From JBGTLW01 sp041743835 (GTDB lineage Bacteria > Planctomycetota > Phycisphaerae > Phycisphaerales > Phycisphaeraceae): a DNA stretch of 20,946 nucleotides. Where the stretch lies: assembly GCA_041743835.1 (NCBI GenBank), contig JBGTLW010000264.1, forward strand, positions 1 through 20,946, in the 5' to 3' direction. A model generated the notes under the pieces. The model saw only the letters and a list, made by a program, of their open reading frames with translations, did no database searches and was not told the DNA's origin. Shown here one piece after another: positions 8,143 to 16,060 of the stretch (position 1 is the stretch's first letter; the number at the start of each line of letters is the position of its first letter). The position numbers were made by a program, and so were the translations under genes.

Positions 8143-10275
8143 TTAGCCGCGGCGGCGGACCAGCCACACACCCAGCCCCACAAGCAGGGTCGCCAGCGGC
8201 ATGCCCGCGAGCAGGGCGATGCGATAGGCGGTCATGCCCCGGTTGCTGATCGGGCCGATGCGGCGGATATCTTGCGTCCGGGCGCTCGCGGCAATCATCT
8301 CGTCCAGCCCCGCGAGCCAATACACGGTGTTGAGGAATAGCTCGGTGTTGCCCGGGTAATCCGCGACACCGCCGGGGTCCAGTGCTGCACCCGCGGCCGA
8401 TCTGCGGAGGATCGATGAGCCGAAGGTCGTGGTTGAATCCATCGCCCACGTCGGCTCAGCGGTGACAACCAGTCGTGTGCCTCCACGCTCGGCCGCCACG
8501 CCAGCGCGGAAGCTGTCGGCCGCGGTCTGCGGGTCGAAGCGGGCGGACTGGAGTTCCTGGATCGAGCCGCTGCCCTTGACCGTCCATGCCCTTGGCTTGT
8601 TGAAGACGATCAGGTCGTGGTGCGTGATACCCGTGGCCTTGTCGCTAAGCACGATCGGTGAGCCGACTGAAAAATGCGCGGGTCGGCCGCGCATGGCCTG
8701 GGTCACCGGCAGGTCTGTCGGCCAGGTATCGATGATGAAGCCGGTGTCCGTGACGACGGTGCCATCGGGGCGGGGGGTCTCGCGGACGATGATGCGGTCG
8801 TTCTGCGCGGTGATGCCCCACGACTCGATCATGTCATAGATCGGGTTCACCGCCCCGAACGCCAGCGAGAAATCCGGGAAGAGGATCACCATCGCGCTGT
8901 GGCCCGCGTCAAGCTGTTTCTGCGCGGCGGCTGCGATCTGCTGCTTGATCTGGATGCCAGCCGCCATCGCCTGTGGGTTGGAAGAAGGCAGGATGGGCAG
9001 CACGACGTAGACCGCCTTCTGGCCGGGCTTGGGTTCGGGTATATCGCCCGGCGGGATCGCTGGGCCATAGGGGTTGGGTATGCCCTGCGCGTCCCACGCC
9101 CGGACCTCGAAGTTGGCGGCCCTGGCTCGGTCGGCGACGTAGCTGAAGCCGCCCGGCCGGAGCATGGAGCCCGCGTTGCCGTTGAGGAACACAAGCAGCG
9201 GCGGGTGCGTGAGGTTGAGGCTGACCAGCGCGCCGGTCAGTCGCTCTTCACCGAGGAAGGGCGGCTCGGTGCTGCCCGTCCTCTCCGCGATCTCGGGGTC
9301 AACCTCGCGGAACATGTCCTGTGTCGGGATCACGCGCACGTTGTCGGCAGACAGGATCGCAACAGACTCCCGTGAAAGCAGCACGCGGCGGGCGCTCTCG
9401 TATGACTCGACGGGCATGATGTCCCGCAGGGGTTCGCTGGCGTCCGCGGCTTTGCGTTGCGCGGCTCGCATCTGCTCGGCCACACTCAGCAGCGCCTCTT
9501 TCGCGGTGATCGGCGTGCCCGGCTGATCCACCGCTTTGTTGCAGAACTCCACCGCCGCCTTGAGCAGTTGCTCGGAAGTGCTCAGACGCTGCCCAATGCT
9601 GAGAATGACCTCGCTGTGTCCGGGCAGGCTGGTCTGCAACTCCGCATCAATGACACGGCGCTCGGCCTCAATGGCCTGACGCATCTCCTGGCTGCGGGCA
9701 ACCAGCGTTTGCAGGATGCGGCGCGAGTTGCCGCCGTCCGCTGCGGTGTCGGCTTCAAGCAGCGGGGTCAGCGCAGCCTCCACGCCAGCGAAAGCGCTCT
9801 CAAGGCTGTCCAGCGCCTCAAGCCCGCGGGCGGCTGCGGCCTGCGTGGGCGCGAGTTGCTCGGCGTAGATCGCGTGGACCTCGTTGAAGAACTGGTCGCG
9901 GCGGAGCACGTCGTGCAGAGGATTGAGGTGCTCGACTTCAATGGTCTTGCCGTAGCGCCCGTACTCGTCGATCAGGTCGCGGATGCGTTGAAGGGGCGGC
10001 GTCGTGGAGCGGAAGGAGGTGACGATACGGCGTGGTTCTTCGAGGCTGCCAAGCACCTTGAGTGTCTGGGGCGAGAGAGAGTAGGCCCGCGTCGCGGTCA
10101 GGTCGTAACGCACCCACTGCTTGACGCCCGCGTTCATCCGGTCGTAGGTGTAGCCGACCAGCCAGTTCACCAGCACCACGATCGCGACCACCACCACCGC
10201 CGCGACGGTGATGTTGAGCCCGTAGAGCGTCCGGCGGGCGGTCTGCGTGGGGGTGTGTGGTGCAGGGTTGGGCAT
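8143..10275 (-). CDS. GldG-like ABC transporter auxiliary protein
   Basis: 710 residues with a membrane helix at about 20-43, a large extracytoplasmic region, and a C-terminal helix at about 684-706 followed by RRRG. The motif VRYDLTATRAYSLSPQT (55-71) is the hallmark of the GldG/ABC auxiliary family, as is the following substrate-binding-like domain. Residues of roughly 125-300 form a long Glu/Ala/Leu-rich helical insertion, which explains why the protein is longer than simple GldG proteins. In gliding Bacteroidota GldG works with GldA and GldF. Elsewhere the family accompanies ABC-2 exporters of unknown cargo, so gliding is not implied. It lies 38 bp downstream of the permease gene and is followed by the DUF4340 gene, in one operon. 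The substrate cannot be told from sequence. Confidence 0.88.
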   Translation of the reverse strand: MPNPAPHTPTQTARRTLYGLNITVAAVVVVAIVVLVNWLVGYTYDRMNAGVKQWVRYDLTATRAYSLSPQTLKVLGSLEEPRRIVTSFRSTTPPLQRIRDLIDEYGRYGKTIEVEHLNPLHDVLRRDQFFNEVHAIYAEQLAPTQAAAARGLEALDSLESAFAGVEAALTPLLEADTAADGGNSRRILQTLVARSQEMRQAIEAERRVIDAELQTSLPGHSEVILSIGQRLSTSEQLLKAAVEFCNKAVDQPGTPITAKEALLSVAEQMRAAQRKAADASEPLRDIMPVESYESARRVLLSRESVAILSADNVRVIPTQDMFREVDPEIAERTGSTEPPFLGEERLTGALVSLNLTHPPLLVFLNGNAGSMLRPGGFSYVADRARAANFEVRAWDAQGIPNPYGPAIPPGDIPEPKPGQKAVYVVLPILPSSNPQAMAAGIQIKQQIAAAAQKQLDAGHSAMVILFPDFSLAFGAVNPIYDMIESWGITAQNDRIIVRETPRPDGTVVTDTGFIIDTWPTDLPVTQAMRGRPAHFSVGSPIVLSDKATGITHHDLIVFNKPRAWTVKGSGSIQELQSARFDPQTAADSFRAGVAAERGGTRLVVTAEPTWAMDSTTTFGSSILRRSAAGAALDPGGVADYPGNTELFLNTVYWLAGLDEMIAASARTQDIRRIGPISNRGMTAYRIALLAGMPLATLLVGLGVWLVRRRG

Positions 10276-10313
10276 GATCGGGTGATGACCTGGTTGCGTG
10301 CGGCGGCGGCTAC

Positions 10314-11033
10314 TTAGCGCCAGCGTTTGGACTCAACGAGTTTGACCGCGAGGAACAAGAACATCGTGATGCCGGTGATGAAGTACACGAAGTTGCGGAT
10401 GTCGATCAGTCCTTTGTTGAAGTCGTTGAACTGCTCGTTGACGTTCATGTAAAACATCGCCTGCTTTGCCCAGACGGGCGTGCCCTCGACCTGCGGGAGG
10501 AAATACATCATGAATGTGAGGACGCTGATGACAAACACGGTGAGCAGGAACGCGATGATCTGGTTCTCGGTGCACGCCGACGCCAGCGTCCCGATCGCGA
10601 GGTAGAGGCCGCCCACCAGCAGCAGCCCGAGCAGGCCCGTGATGATCGGGCCATAGTCCGGTTCCGCGGTAACCTCCAGCACGACCACGTGTACCAGCAG
10701 CGGCGTGAGCAGCACAGTGAAGAAGGCCATGGCCCCGAGCCACTTGCCGATCACGACTTGCGTGTCGGAGACGGGGCTGGTCATCAGGGTCTCGAAGGTT
10801 CCCGCACGGAACTCGTCGGAGATCAGCCGCATGCTGATCGCTGGGGCCAGGAAGATCAGGAGCCAGACGATCCAAAAATACGTCTCGCGTGTGACCGCGG
10901 GGGCGCTTGGGCCAAACGAGATGAAGAAAAACAGCGTCGCCCCCAGCGCAAACAGGCCAAGCACGACATAAGCGATGGGCGAGAAGAAAATCGCGCTTAG
11001 TTCGCGGCGGGCGATGGCCAGTGTCTTGTTCAA
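10314..11033 (-). CDS. ABC-2 type transporter permease (GldF-like)
   Basis: 239 residues with about six membrane helices. It begins MNKTLAIARRELSAIFFSP and carries the ABC-2 permease motif around SDEFRAGTFETLMTSPVSD, followed by a GKWLGA element typical of the coupling region. The start codon is TTG: its complement (CAA) is at 11031-11033, it overlaps the ATPase stop by TTGA, and AAGGAGGTG (11047-11039) stands 5 nt before it. The overlap couples its translation to the ATPase, with which it must form the transport channel. It corresponds to GldF in the GldA-F-G arrangement. The cargo is unknown. Confidence 0.92.
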   Translation of the reverse strand: MNKTLAIARRELSAIFFSPIAYVVLGLFALGATLFFFISFGPSAPAVTRETYFWIVWLLIFLAPAISMRLISDEFRAGTFETLMTSPVSDTQVVIGKWLGAMAFFTVLLTPLLVHVVVLEVTAEPDYGPIITGLLGLLLVGGLYLAIGTLASACTENQIIAFLLTVFVISVLTFMMYFLPQVEGTPVWAKQAMFYMNVNEQFNDFNKGLIDIRNFVYFITGITMFLFLAVKLVESKRWR

Positions 11034-11995
11034 GCCGCCACCTCCTTCTCCGCTTGGCCCGCCTGCTGCTGCGCGGTGATCTGCACGAAGAACGCCTCCA
11101 GCGAAGCACCCTCGTGCGTCAGCTCGCGCAGGCCCAGGTGCTTCTCGCTTAGCGCGCGCGCGATCGGGGCACGCAGGTCGTCGTCGCCCCGCGGTGTGAC
11201 CAGGGCGTGTGACCAGCCGCCCGCTGAGGGGGTGACCGTGACCGACGCCACCTGACTGACCGCGCGGATCGCGTCTTCGATTGCTTTTGCGTCTCCCTTG
11301 GCTTCAACACGCACCCGCGCGCCGCGCCGCGCGTGATGGCGCAGTTCCTCGATGGTGCCCTCGGCCACCTTCTTCCCGCGGGCGATGACAATCACGCGGT
11401 CGGCGGTCTTCTCGATCTCGGGCAGGATGTGCGTCGAGAGCAGGATGGTGTGCGTGCCCTTGAGCTCTTCGATCAGCCGACGAAACGCGCCGATCTGGTT
11501 GGGGTCGAGCCCCGCGGTCGGTTCGTCAAGGATCAATACCGGCGGCTCGTGCATCAGCGACTGGGCGAGGCCCACACGCTGGCGGTTGCCCTTGGACAGG
11601 TGGCCGATGACGCGGCGGCGGACCAGCGATAGGCCACAGCGATCGACGACGTGGTCGATGCGTGCGCGGCGGTGTGGTCGGGTCATACCGTAGAGCTTGC
11701 CGTGGAAGTGCAGGTACTCCTCGACGCGCATCTCGTGATAAAGCGGGGTTGACTCGGGGAGGTAGCCGATCGCCTGCCGGGCGGCCTCGGCCTGCTCCAG
11801 GATGTTGTGGCCGGCGACGGTCGCGCCCCCGCTGGTCGGCGGGAGGAAGCCGGTCAGCATACGGATCGTGGTGGACTTGCCCGCGCCGTTGGGGCCGAGG
11901 AACCCCACGATCTGCCCCGGCTCGACGGAAAAGCTCACGTCGTCAACGGCCAGTGTCGGGCCAAACCACTTGGTCAAGTGTGCGGCTTCAATCAT
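11030..11995 (-). CDS. ABC transporter ATP-binding protein (GldA-like)
   Basis: This 321-residue cytoplasmic ATPase powers the adjacent ABC-2 permease. Visible motifs in order: Walker A GPNGAGKST (about 34-42), Q-loop region GYLPESTPLY, signature LSKGNRQRV, Walker B VLILDEPTAGLDP, and the H-loop LSTH. The ~100 C-terminal residues form the extra domain usual in the CcmA/GldA class of exporter ATPases. The ATG at 11995 gives the standard N-terminus (MIEAAHLTKWFG). No clear ribosome site precedes it. It is the first gene of the four-gene operon, 84 bp after the uracil-DNA glycosylase stop; that gap contains a hairpin and a run of nine G (C on this strand). Drug export or gliding specificity cannot be read from the sequence. 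Confidence 0.95.
   Translation of the reverse strand: MIEAAHLTKWFGPTLAVDDVSFSVEPGQIVGFLGPNGAGKSTTIRMLTGFLPPTSGGATVAGHNILEQAEAARQAIGYLPESTPLYHEMRVEEYLHFHGKLYGMTRPHRRARIDHVVDRCGLSLVRRRVIGHLSKGNRQRVGLAQSLMHEPPVLILDEPTAGLDPNQIGAFRRLIEELKGTHTILLSTHILPEIEKTADRVIVIARGKKVAEGTIEELRHHARRGARVRVEAKGDAKAIEDAIRAVSQVASVTVTPSAGGWSHALVTPRGDDDLRAPIARALSEKHLGLRELTHEGASLEAFFVQITAQQQAGQAEKEVAA
11039..11047 (-). promoter_or_regulatory. Strong ribosome binding site supporting a TTG start
   Basis: On the minus strand AAGGAGGTG, a near-perfect anti-16S complement, ends 5 nt before TTG at 11033. It lies inside the last codons of the ATPase gene and fixes the non-ATG start of the permease. Confidence 0.75.
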
Positions 11996-12020
11996 GGTGT
12001 CTTACAGGAGTCTATCACGT

Positions 12021-12052
12021 CGCCCAGACAATCCGTTGTCGGCGGGGGGGGG
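12021..12052 (-). terminator. Hairpin beside a G9/C9 run between the UDG and ABC genes
   Basis: CGCC-(CA)-GACAA, loop TCCG, TTGTC-GGCG (12021-12044) is a 9-bp stem with a two-base bulge. On the plus strand it runs into nine G residues (12044-12052), which on the minus strand are nine C just before the hairpin. It may end the operon upstream or structure the leader of the ATPase mRNA. There is no T-run after it. Confidence 0.3.
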
Positions 12053-12079
12053 TGTATTGTGACTACGGTAGCGGCCGCG

Positions 12080-12898
12080 TCAAGGTTCTGTGGCCTGACT
12101 GCGAACCCTTTCCATCACCTGCTGGAGGTCGGACCACACTTTGAGCCGGTTTTCGCGGGTATAGGAACGCAGCAGATACGCGGGGTGGAACGTGGGCATC
12201 ACGGGGATGGTCGGGGTGATCGCGTCGTAAGTGTGCCACGTGCCGCGCAGCCGGGTGATGCCCACATCTGTCTGCAATAACATCTTGGATGCTGGCCCGC
12301 CCACCGCGACGATGACGCGGGGCCGAACGATCTCGATCTGGCGGCGCAGATAATCCCAGCACGTCTGCATCTCCGCGGGTGTGGGGGTGCGGTTGTTCGG
12401 GGGGCGGCACTTGACGACGTTGGTGATATACACCGCTTCGCGGTGCAGCCCCATCGCCACGATCATCTTGTCCAGCAACTCGCCGGCCCGGCCCACAAAG
12501 GGTCGGCCTAGCTCATCCTCCGTCTGGCCCGGCCCTTCGCCGATGAACATGACCGCCGCCTGCGGGTCGCCCTCGCCGAAGACCGTCTGCGTCCTGCTCT
12601 GGCACAGATCGCAACGGGTACAGTTGACGACCTCATCTTGATCGATCGCGCGGAGCAGCTCGATGCGCTGCGGCAGGGGCAGGGGTTCGCGGTAGGTCTG
12701 CTTCGGGGCTTCTGCCAGCGACAGCAGCGACGGCATGGGGGTAGCTGCGCTACGGACGGCAAACGCGACTCCGCTTGTAGGATCGCTTGCTGGCTGCGAA
12801 GCAGCGGGGCGCGAGGCCACAGGCATCGACTCCACGCCGAGCAGGCGATCGGTCTGGACGTGCTGTCTGAGGATGCGCTGGATGCGTGCGGGGTCCAC
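12080..12898 (-). CDS. Family 4 (iron-sulfur) uracil-DNA glycosylase
   Basis: It removes uracil from DNA in base excision repair. The 272-residue protein has the 4Fe-4S cysteines of family 4/5 enzymes: C93 and C96 (CTRC), C164 (VVKCRPPNNRTP) and C180 (TCWDYL). Active-site motif A is GEGPGQTEDELGRPF (120-134) and motif B begins HPAYLLR (238-244). GEGPGQTE is the family 4 type rather than the EAPG of UDGb. The first ~85 residues are an Ala/Ser/Pro-rich extension not needed by the core fold; its DNA contains two short perfect stem sequences. The start is GTG at 12898, whose spacing from GAGG is poor, so a start further in is possible. It lies 64 bp after the ComEA-like gene on the same strand. 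Confidence 0.95.
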   Translation of the reverse strand: MDPARIQRILRQHVQTDRLLGVESMPVASRPAASQPASDPTSGVAFAVRSAATPMPSLLSLAEAPKQTYREPLPLPQRIELLRAIDQDEVVNCTRCDLCQSRTQTVFGEGDPQAAVMFIGEGPGQTEDELGRPFVGRAGELLDKMIVAMGLHREAVYITNVVKCRPPNNRTPTPAEMQTCWDYLRRQIEIVRPRVIVAVGGPASKMLLQTDVGITRLRGTWHTYDAITPTIPVMPTFHPAYLLRSYTRENRLKVWSDLQQVMERVRSQATEP

Positions 12899-12962
12899 GC
12901 CTCAAGCATACCGGACCACGCGTAGCGGTGCGATGCTTGTAGTGGCCGACGCGGTGTAAGGG

Positions 12963-13343
12963 TCAGGGATTTAGCGTTGCGAAAGGGGCGAGTTTTGCGA
13001 TCTTCTTCGGGCCAAGCCATTTGACCTCGACCAGGTCTTCGACCCGCGTGAACCCCCCGACTTGGTCGCGGTACTCGACGATCCGCTTGGCGGTGGTGGC
13101 TCCGACGCCGGGCAAGAGGCACAACTCCGCCTCGTCAGCGTGATTGAGGTGGACCTGGAAGCCGCTGGTCGCGTAGCCCTGGCCGGCGCGGGACACCGGG
13201 CGGGATGCGACCGTCCAGCCCACCAGCACCACCACCATCCCGATGATGAGCATCATGGCCCGGCCCGCAGCCGCGGGCATCCGCACAGCGTCGGGGCTGT
13301 GGCCTGCAACAGGGGTTTGGGTTTCAGGAGCCTGTGATGGCAT
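12963..13343 (-). CDS. ComEA-like helix-hairpin-helix DNA-binding protein, membrane anchored
   Basis: 126 residues: a short N-terminal tail, a membrane helix (about 29-46), and a C-terminal helix-hairpin-helix domain of about 65 residues beginning VHLNHADEAELCLLPGVG and followed by ATTAKRIVEYRDQVGGF. This is the ComEA pattern (N-x-A-x-x-x-E-L-x-x-L-P-G-[IV]-G). ComEA proteins bind incoming double-stranded DNA outside the membrane during natural transformation. Whether this one serves DNA uptake is not shown: no comEC or comF is in the window. Its ATG lies inside the end of the GH10-like gene (20-bp overlap), so the two are coupled, and the UDG gene follows 64 bp later. The LP in the hairpin is preceded by an unusual CL. 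Confidence 0.85.
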   Translation of the reverse strand: MPSQAPETQTPVAGHSPDAVRMPAAAGRAMMLIIGMVVVLVGWTVASRPVSRAGQGYATSGFQVHLNHADEAELCLLPGVGATTAKRIVEYRDQVGGFTRVEDLVEVKWLGPKKIAKLAPFATLNP

Positions 13344-14925
13344 CGGGGTCTTTCTCGATGGGCGGTGCGGGTTGCAGGGTGCTGTCTGGGAAAGTCTGGT
13401 TGCCCGGAGCAGGGGCCGGCTCGGTGAGCGACCGCCGGAACGCGACCAGTCTCTTGAGCGCGGTCTTGGGCTGGTGCCCTTCGTCTATGAGGCCGGAGAG
13501 CGGCAGGCTGATCTGCGCGTGGTCGCACAGCTCCCGCCACGAAACCGCCTCGATGAAGGGCTTGCTCACCGCGATCTGCATGACCGCCGCCAGCCAGTGC
13601 GACTGCACCGTCGGGGACCAGGGCCGACGCCAATGACCGCTGTTGGGGTCGGCCGCGGTTTTGCCATCCGGCGAGGCGATCATCAGCTCTGTGATCGCCT
13701 CGGAAGGCACGCCCACGGTCAGGTAGATCGGCTTGCTGTACGGCGCGAAGTGGTCCAGCAGATTCGATACTTGCATCAGATCGCGTGTGAATTGCCCATC
13801 CACCGGCTGGCCCATCGCCAGGTCGATCGCAAACGCATCGAACGCGATCGCGCTCTGCACGATCAGGTCCGCGTACATCATCGGCGGGATCGAGCGGGCG
13901 TTGGATGCGAAGTACTCCCCGAACGGCTGCCGCAACTCGATGATGACCCGGGCGCTTGGCTGCACCTTCTTCACCAGCATCACGGTCATCCGTGTCAGGT
14001 CCATGAGCTGCTCGAAGTTAAAGCTCAGGTGGCTGTTGACGTGTAGGCCCGACACGACCTTCCAGACACGCACGCTGCCGCGGTACCGCGTGACCACCCG
14101 CTCCACGTGCTCGTAGATCAGGTCGCGCACCGTGTCGTAGTCGTGCTCCCAGATATAGAGCCAGTCGGGCAGATTTGCTGGGTCAAAACACACCAACGGC
14201 CCCGCGACCAGGGGCACCCGCCTCTGCTGCGCCAGCTTCACCCATGCGTCGAGCTGACCCCATTGGTAGTCGCCCTCTTCCGGAGCGATCAGCTTCCAGG
14301 GCACTGGCACCTGGAGGAAATCGAAATGGTCCAGCATCTGCAACGGCACGGAGTCGATCTCGTCGCTCTGGTGCAGCGAGACCCCGCACCCGATGGTGTG
14401 GCGGGGCAGCGACCCGGTCGAACGACGCCGATTGAGCAGCAACTCGGAGTGGGCCAGCGCGAGCTCCTCAGACCCGTCCAGCGAGCTGATGAGGCAGTCC
14501 TGCGCCAGTTTGTGGGCACGGGGTTTGTCATCCGCAGCGACAGACAGCGCTTCTATGAATAGCCGCCGGGCGATATCTACCCGCTTGGATACCGGGTGGT
14601 CGGGGGAGAGGTCGAACATCCCCCAGTCTTCGAGCTTGTTGTAGAGCGTCATCAGCCGATGGCGGGCAAGCTCCAGTGACAGCAGGTAAGGCTCATCTCG
14701 ATCAGGCAGGAGGCAGGTTTGCAGGGTGATCTCCCCCAACTCGCCCACGGGGTACTGCAGCGCCAGCGCGACATTCCCCGCCTCTCGCTTGTCCACATCG
14801 AGATGGCCTGAAGCGAAGCTGACCTGTCCGCGCATGGCATTGCCATCGGAACCGATCAGATAGCAGTTCCGCAGCGACCAATGGTCGGCCGGTTGGCCTT
14901 TATCAAGCACAAGAAACTTCAGCAT
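13324..14925 (-). CDS. GH10-fold protein lacking the catalytic glutamates
   Basis: 533 residues from ATG 14925; the longer TTG frame (14964) adds 13 unconvincing residues. Residues 1-170 form a beta-rich N-terminal domain, and about 175-497 resemble a glycoside hydrolase family 10 barrel: FDFLQVPVPWKLIAPEEGDY, YRGSVRVWKVVSG (281-293), PIYLTVGVPSE (399-409), and the closing GLIDEGHQPKTALKRLVAF. In active GH10 xylanases the acid/base Glu is in WDVVNE and the nucleophile in ITE. Here these align with WKVVSG (G293) and LTV (V404), so neither Glu is present. It is probably a non-catalytic carbohydrate-binding or structural protein, though automatic annotation would call it a xylanase. The tail (498-533) is Pro-rich. 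There is no signal peptide. It is first in an operon with the ComEA-like and UDG genes. Confidence 0.8.
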   Translation of the reverse strand: MLKFLVLDKGQPADHWSLRNCYLIGSDGNAMRGQVSFASGHLDVDKREAGNVALALQYPVGELGEITLQTCLLPDRDEPYLLSLELARHRLMTLYNKLEDWGMFDLSPDHPVSKRVDIARRLFIEALSVAADDKPRAHKLAQDCLISSLDGSEELALAHSELLLNRRRSTGSLPRHTIGCGVSLHQSDEIDSVPLQMLDHFDFLQVPVPWKLIAPEEGDYQWGQLDAWVKLAQQRRVPLVAGPLVCFDPANLPDWLYIWEHDYDTVRDLIYEHVERVVTRYRGSVRVWKVVSGLHVNSHLSFNFEQLMDLTRMTVMLVKKVQPSARVIIELRQPFGEYFASNARSIPPMMYADLIVQSAIAFDAFAIDLAMGQPVDGQFTRDLMQVSNLLDHFAPYSKPIYLTVGVPSEAITELMIASPDGKTAADPNSGHWRRPWSPTVQSHWLAAVMQIAVSKPFIEAVSWRELCDHAQISLPLSGLIDEGHQPKTALKRLVAFRRSLTEPAPAPGNQTFPDSTLQPAPPIEKDPDAITGS

Positions 14926-15025
14926 GTTCTCAGCGGTCCTGACCGGGCGGGATAATGGGATCAATAATGCCGGGTGAGCCGGTGTGCCCGTGTCGCTCGC
15001 GCCGTTCGATTGCGGCTATCCGTGG

Positions 15026-15054
15026 ATTATGGGGTTCCGAGCCTCGGATTGCAA
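15026..15054 (-). promoter_or_regulatory. Predicted sigma70-type promoter of the GH10-like/ComEA/UDG operon
   Basis: On the minus strand TTGCAA (15054-15049) is followed after exactly 17 nt by CATAAT (15031-15026), matching 4/6 and 5/6 consensus positions. The expected start is near 15019, about 94 nt before ATG 14925. It lies in the 223-bp gap between the alpha-CTD gene and the GH10-like gene; I see nothing else firm in that gap. Confidence 0.5.
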
Positions 15055-15148
15055 CGATAGCGCCGCGCCCGGCCCCGCGTGGGCCGAAGTGGCAGCGGGG
15101 GTGGGTGTTTCGGTGTCGGCCGAGGGGGCAGTCGGGCCGGGTCGTGGC

Positions 15149-16060
15149 TTAGTCTTCGAGCTTGCGGAGGGATAGCCCCATCTTCGCCAGGGCTTCCTTG
15201 ATCTCCAGCAGCGACGTCATGCCAAAGTTCTTCACGCCCATCAGCTCAGCCTCGGTCTTGAGCACCAGATCGCCGATCGACTGGACGTTGAGCAGCGCCA
15301 GCGCCTTGCGGGCACGCACGGACAACTCGAGTTCGCTGGTGGGCTGGACCAGGGCCTCATTGCCCTCGCCGCCCGCGTCTTCGAGCATCTGCTCGACCTG
15401 GGCCTTGGCATGCTCCTGCTGGGCTTCGACCGCTTGCCCCAGACGCAGCCCCTTCTGGGCCAGCATCGTGCGGATCTCATCGAGGCTGGCATCGCCGAAG
15501 TTCTTGAAGCTGCGGAGCTCCGCCTCGGTCACACGGAGCAGGTCGCCTAGGGTGCGGATGCTCATCTTGCGCAAGGCATTGCGTGTGCGGACCGACAGCT
15601 CGAAATCCGTCACCGGCGTATCCAGCAGTGCGTGGTGCTTCTCCGCACGCTTGTCAGCCTCATCGTCGATCAGCATGCCCTTCGAGGCCATGATGTCTTT
15701 GATGAACAGGCGGGCCCGTGCGTGGTTGGGGTTGGTCGCCAGCACCTGACGGATGCAACGCTCAGCCTGAGGGAACTTGCCGCGGTCTTCGTAAAGCACC
15801 GCCAGGTTGATCAGGGCATTGAGCTTGGGCTTCTCCTGGTGGACGCACTCCTCGTAGAGGTGGATCGCTTCGTCCTCCTCGCCCATCAGGTCGAGGTTGT
15901 ACGCCAGACGGAAACACACGTCGGTGTCTTCGGGGTCTGCGGTGTACGCGGCCTCATACTGCTTGACCGCACCGAGGCGGTCGCCGGAGAGCTCAGCCTG
16001 AAGGCCGGCCTTGTAATACTTCTGCGAGGTAACGGTATCACGGACGTCGGTGGCTTCCAT
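15149..16060 (-). CDS. TPR protein with two RNA polymerase alpha-CTD-like domains
   Basis: 303 residues: TPR-type helical repeats (about 14-113), a charged linker, then two copies of the alpha-subunit C-terminal domain (about 151-208 and 241-300) joined by a Gln/Glu-rich helix. Each copy starts ELSVRTR/ELSVRAR and carries the helix-hairpin-helix words KNFGDASLDEI and KNFGMTSLLEI. Aligned to E. coli alpha, the UP-element contact Arg265 is kept in both (R158, R249), as are Asn294 and Ser299 equivalents; Asn268 is kept in the first but is Lys in the second. There is no alpha N-terminal domain, so it is not rpoA. Binding to AT-rich promoter DNA or to regulators is plausible. Proteins of this design are annotated in Planctomycetota; the role is not established. 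Divergent from the oxidoreductase gene 210 bp away. Confidence 0.88.
   Translation of the reverse strand: MEATDVRDTVTSQKYYKAGLQAELSGDRLGAVKQYEAAYTADPEDTDVCFRLAYNLDLMGEEDEAIHLYEECVHQEKPKLNALINLAVLYEDRGKFPQAERCIRQVLATNPNHARARLFIKDIMASKGMLIDDEADKRAEKHHALLDTPVTDFELSVRTRNALRKMSIRTLGDLLRVTEAELRSFKNFGDASLDEIRTMLAQKGLRLGQAVEAQQEHAKAQVEQMLEDAGGEGNEALVQPTSELELSVRARKALALLNVQSIGDLVLKTEAELMGVKNFGMTSLLEIKEALAKMGLSLRKLED

Noticed and set aside
7060..8340. 426-residue plus-strand frame across the DUF4340/GldG junction
   Set aside because: It spans two recognised genes on the other strand and has no recognisable motif.
14926..14964. TTG-started N-terminal extension of the GH10-like protein
   Set aside because: No ribosome site; MLKFLVLDKG from ATG 14925 is the natural beginning.
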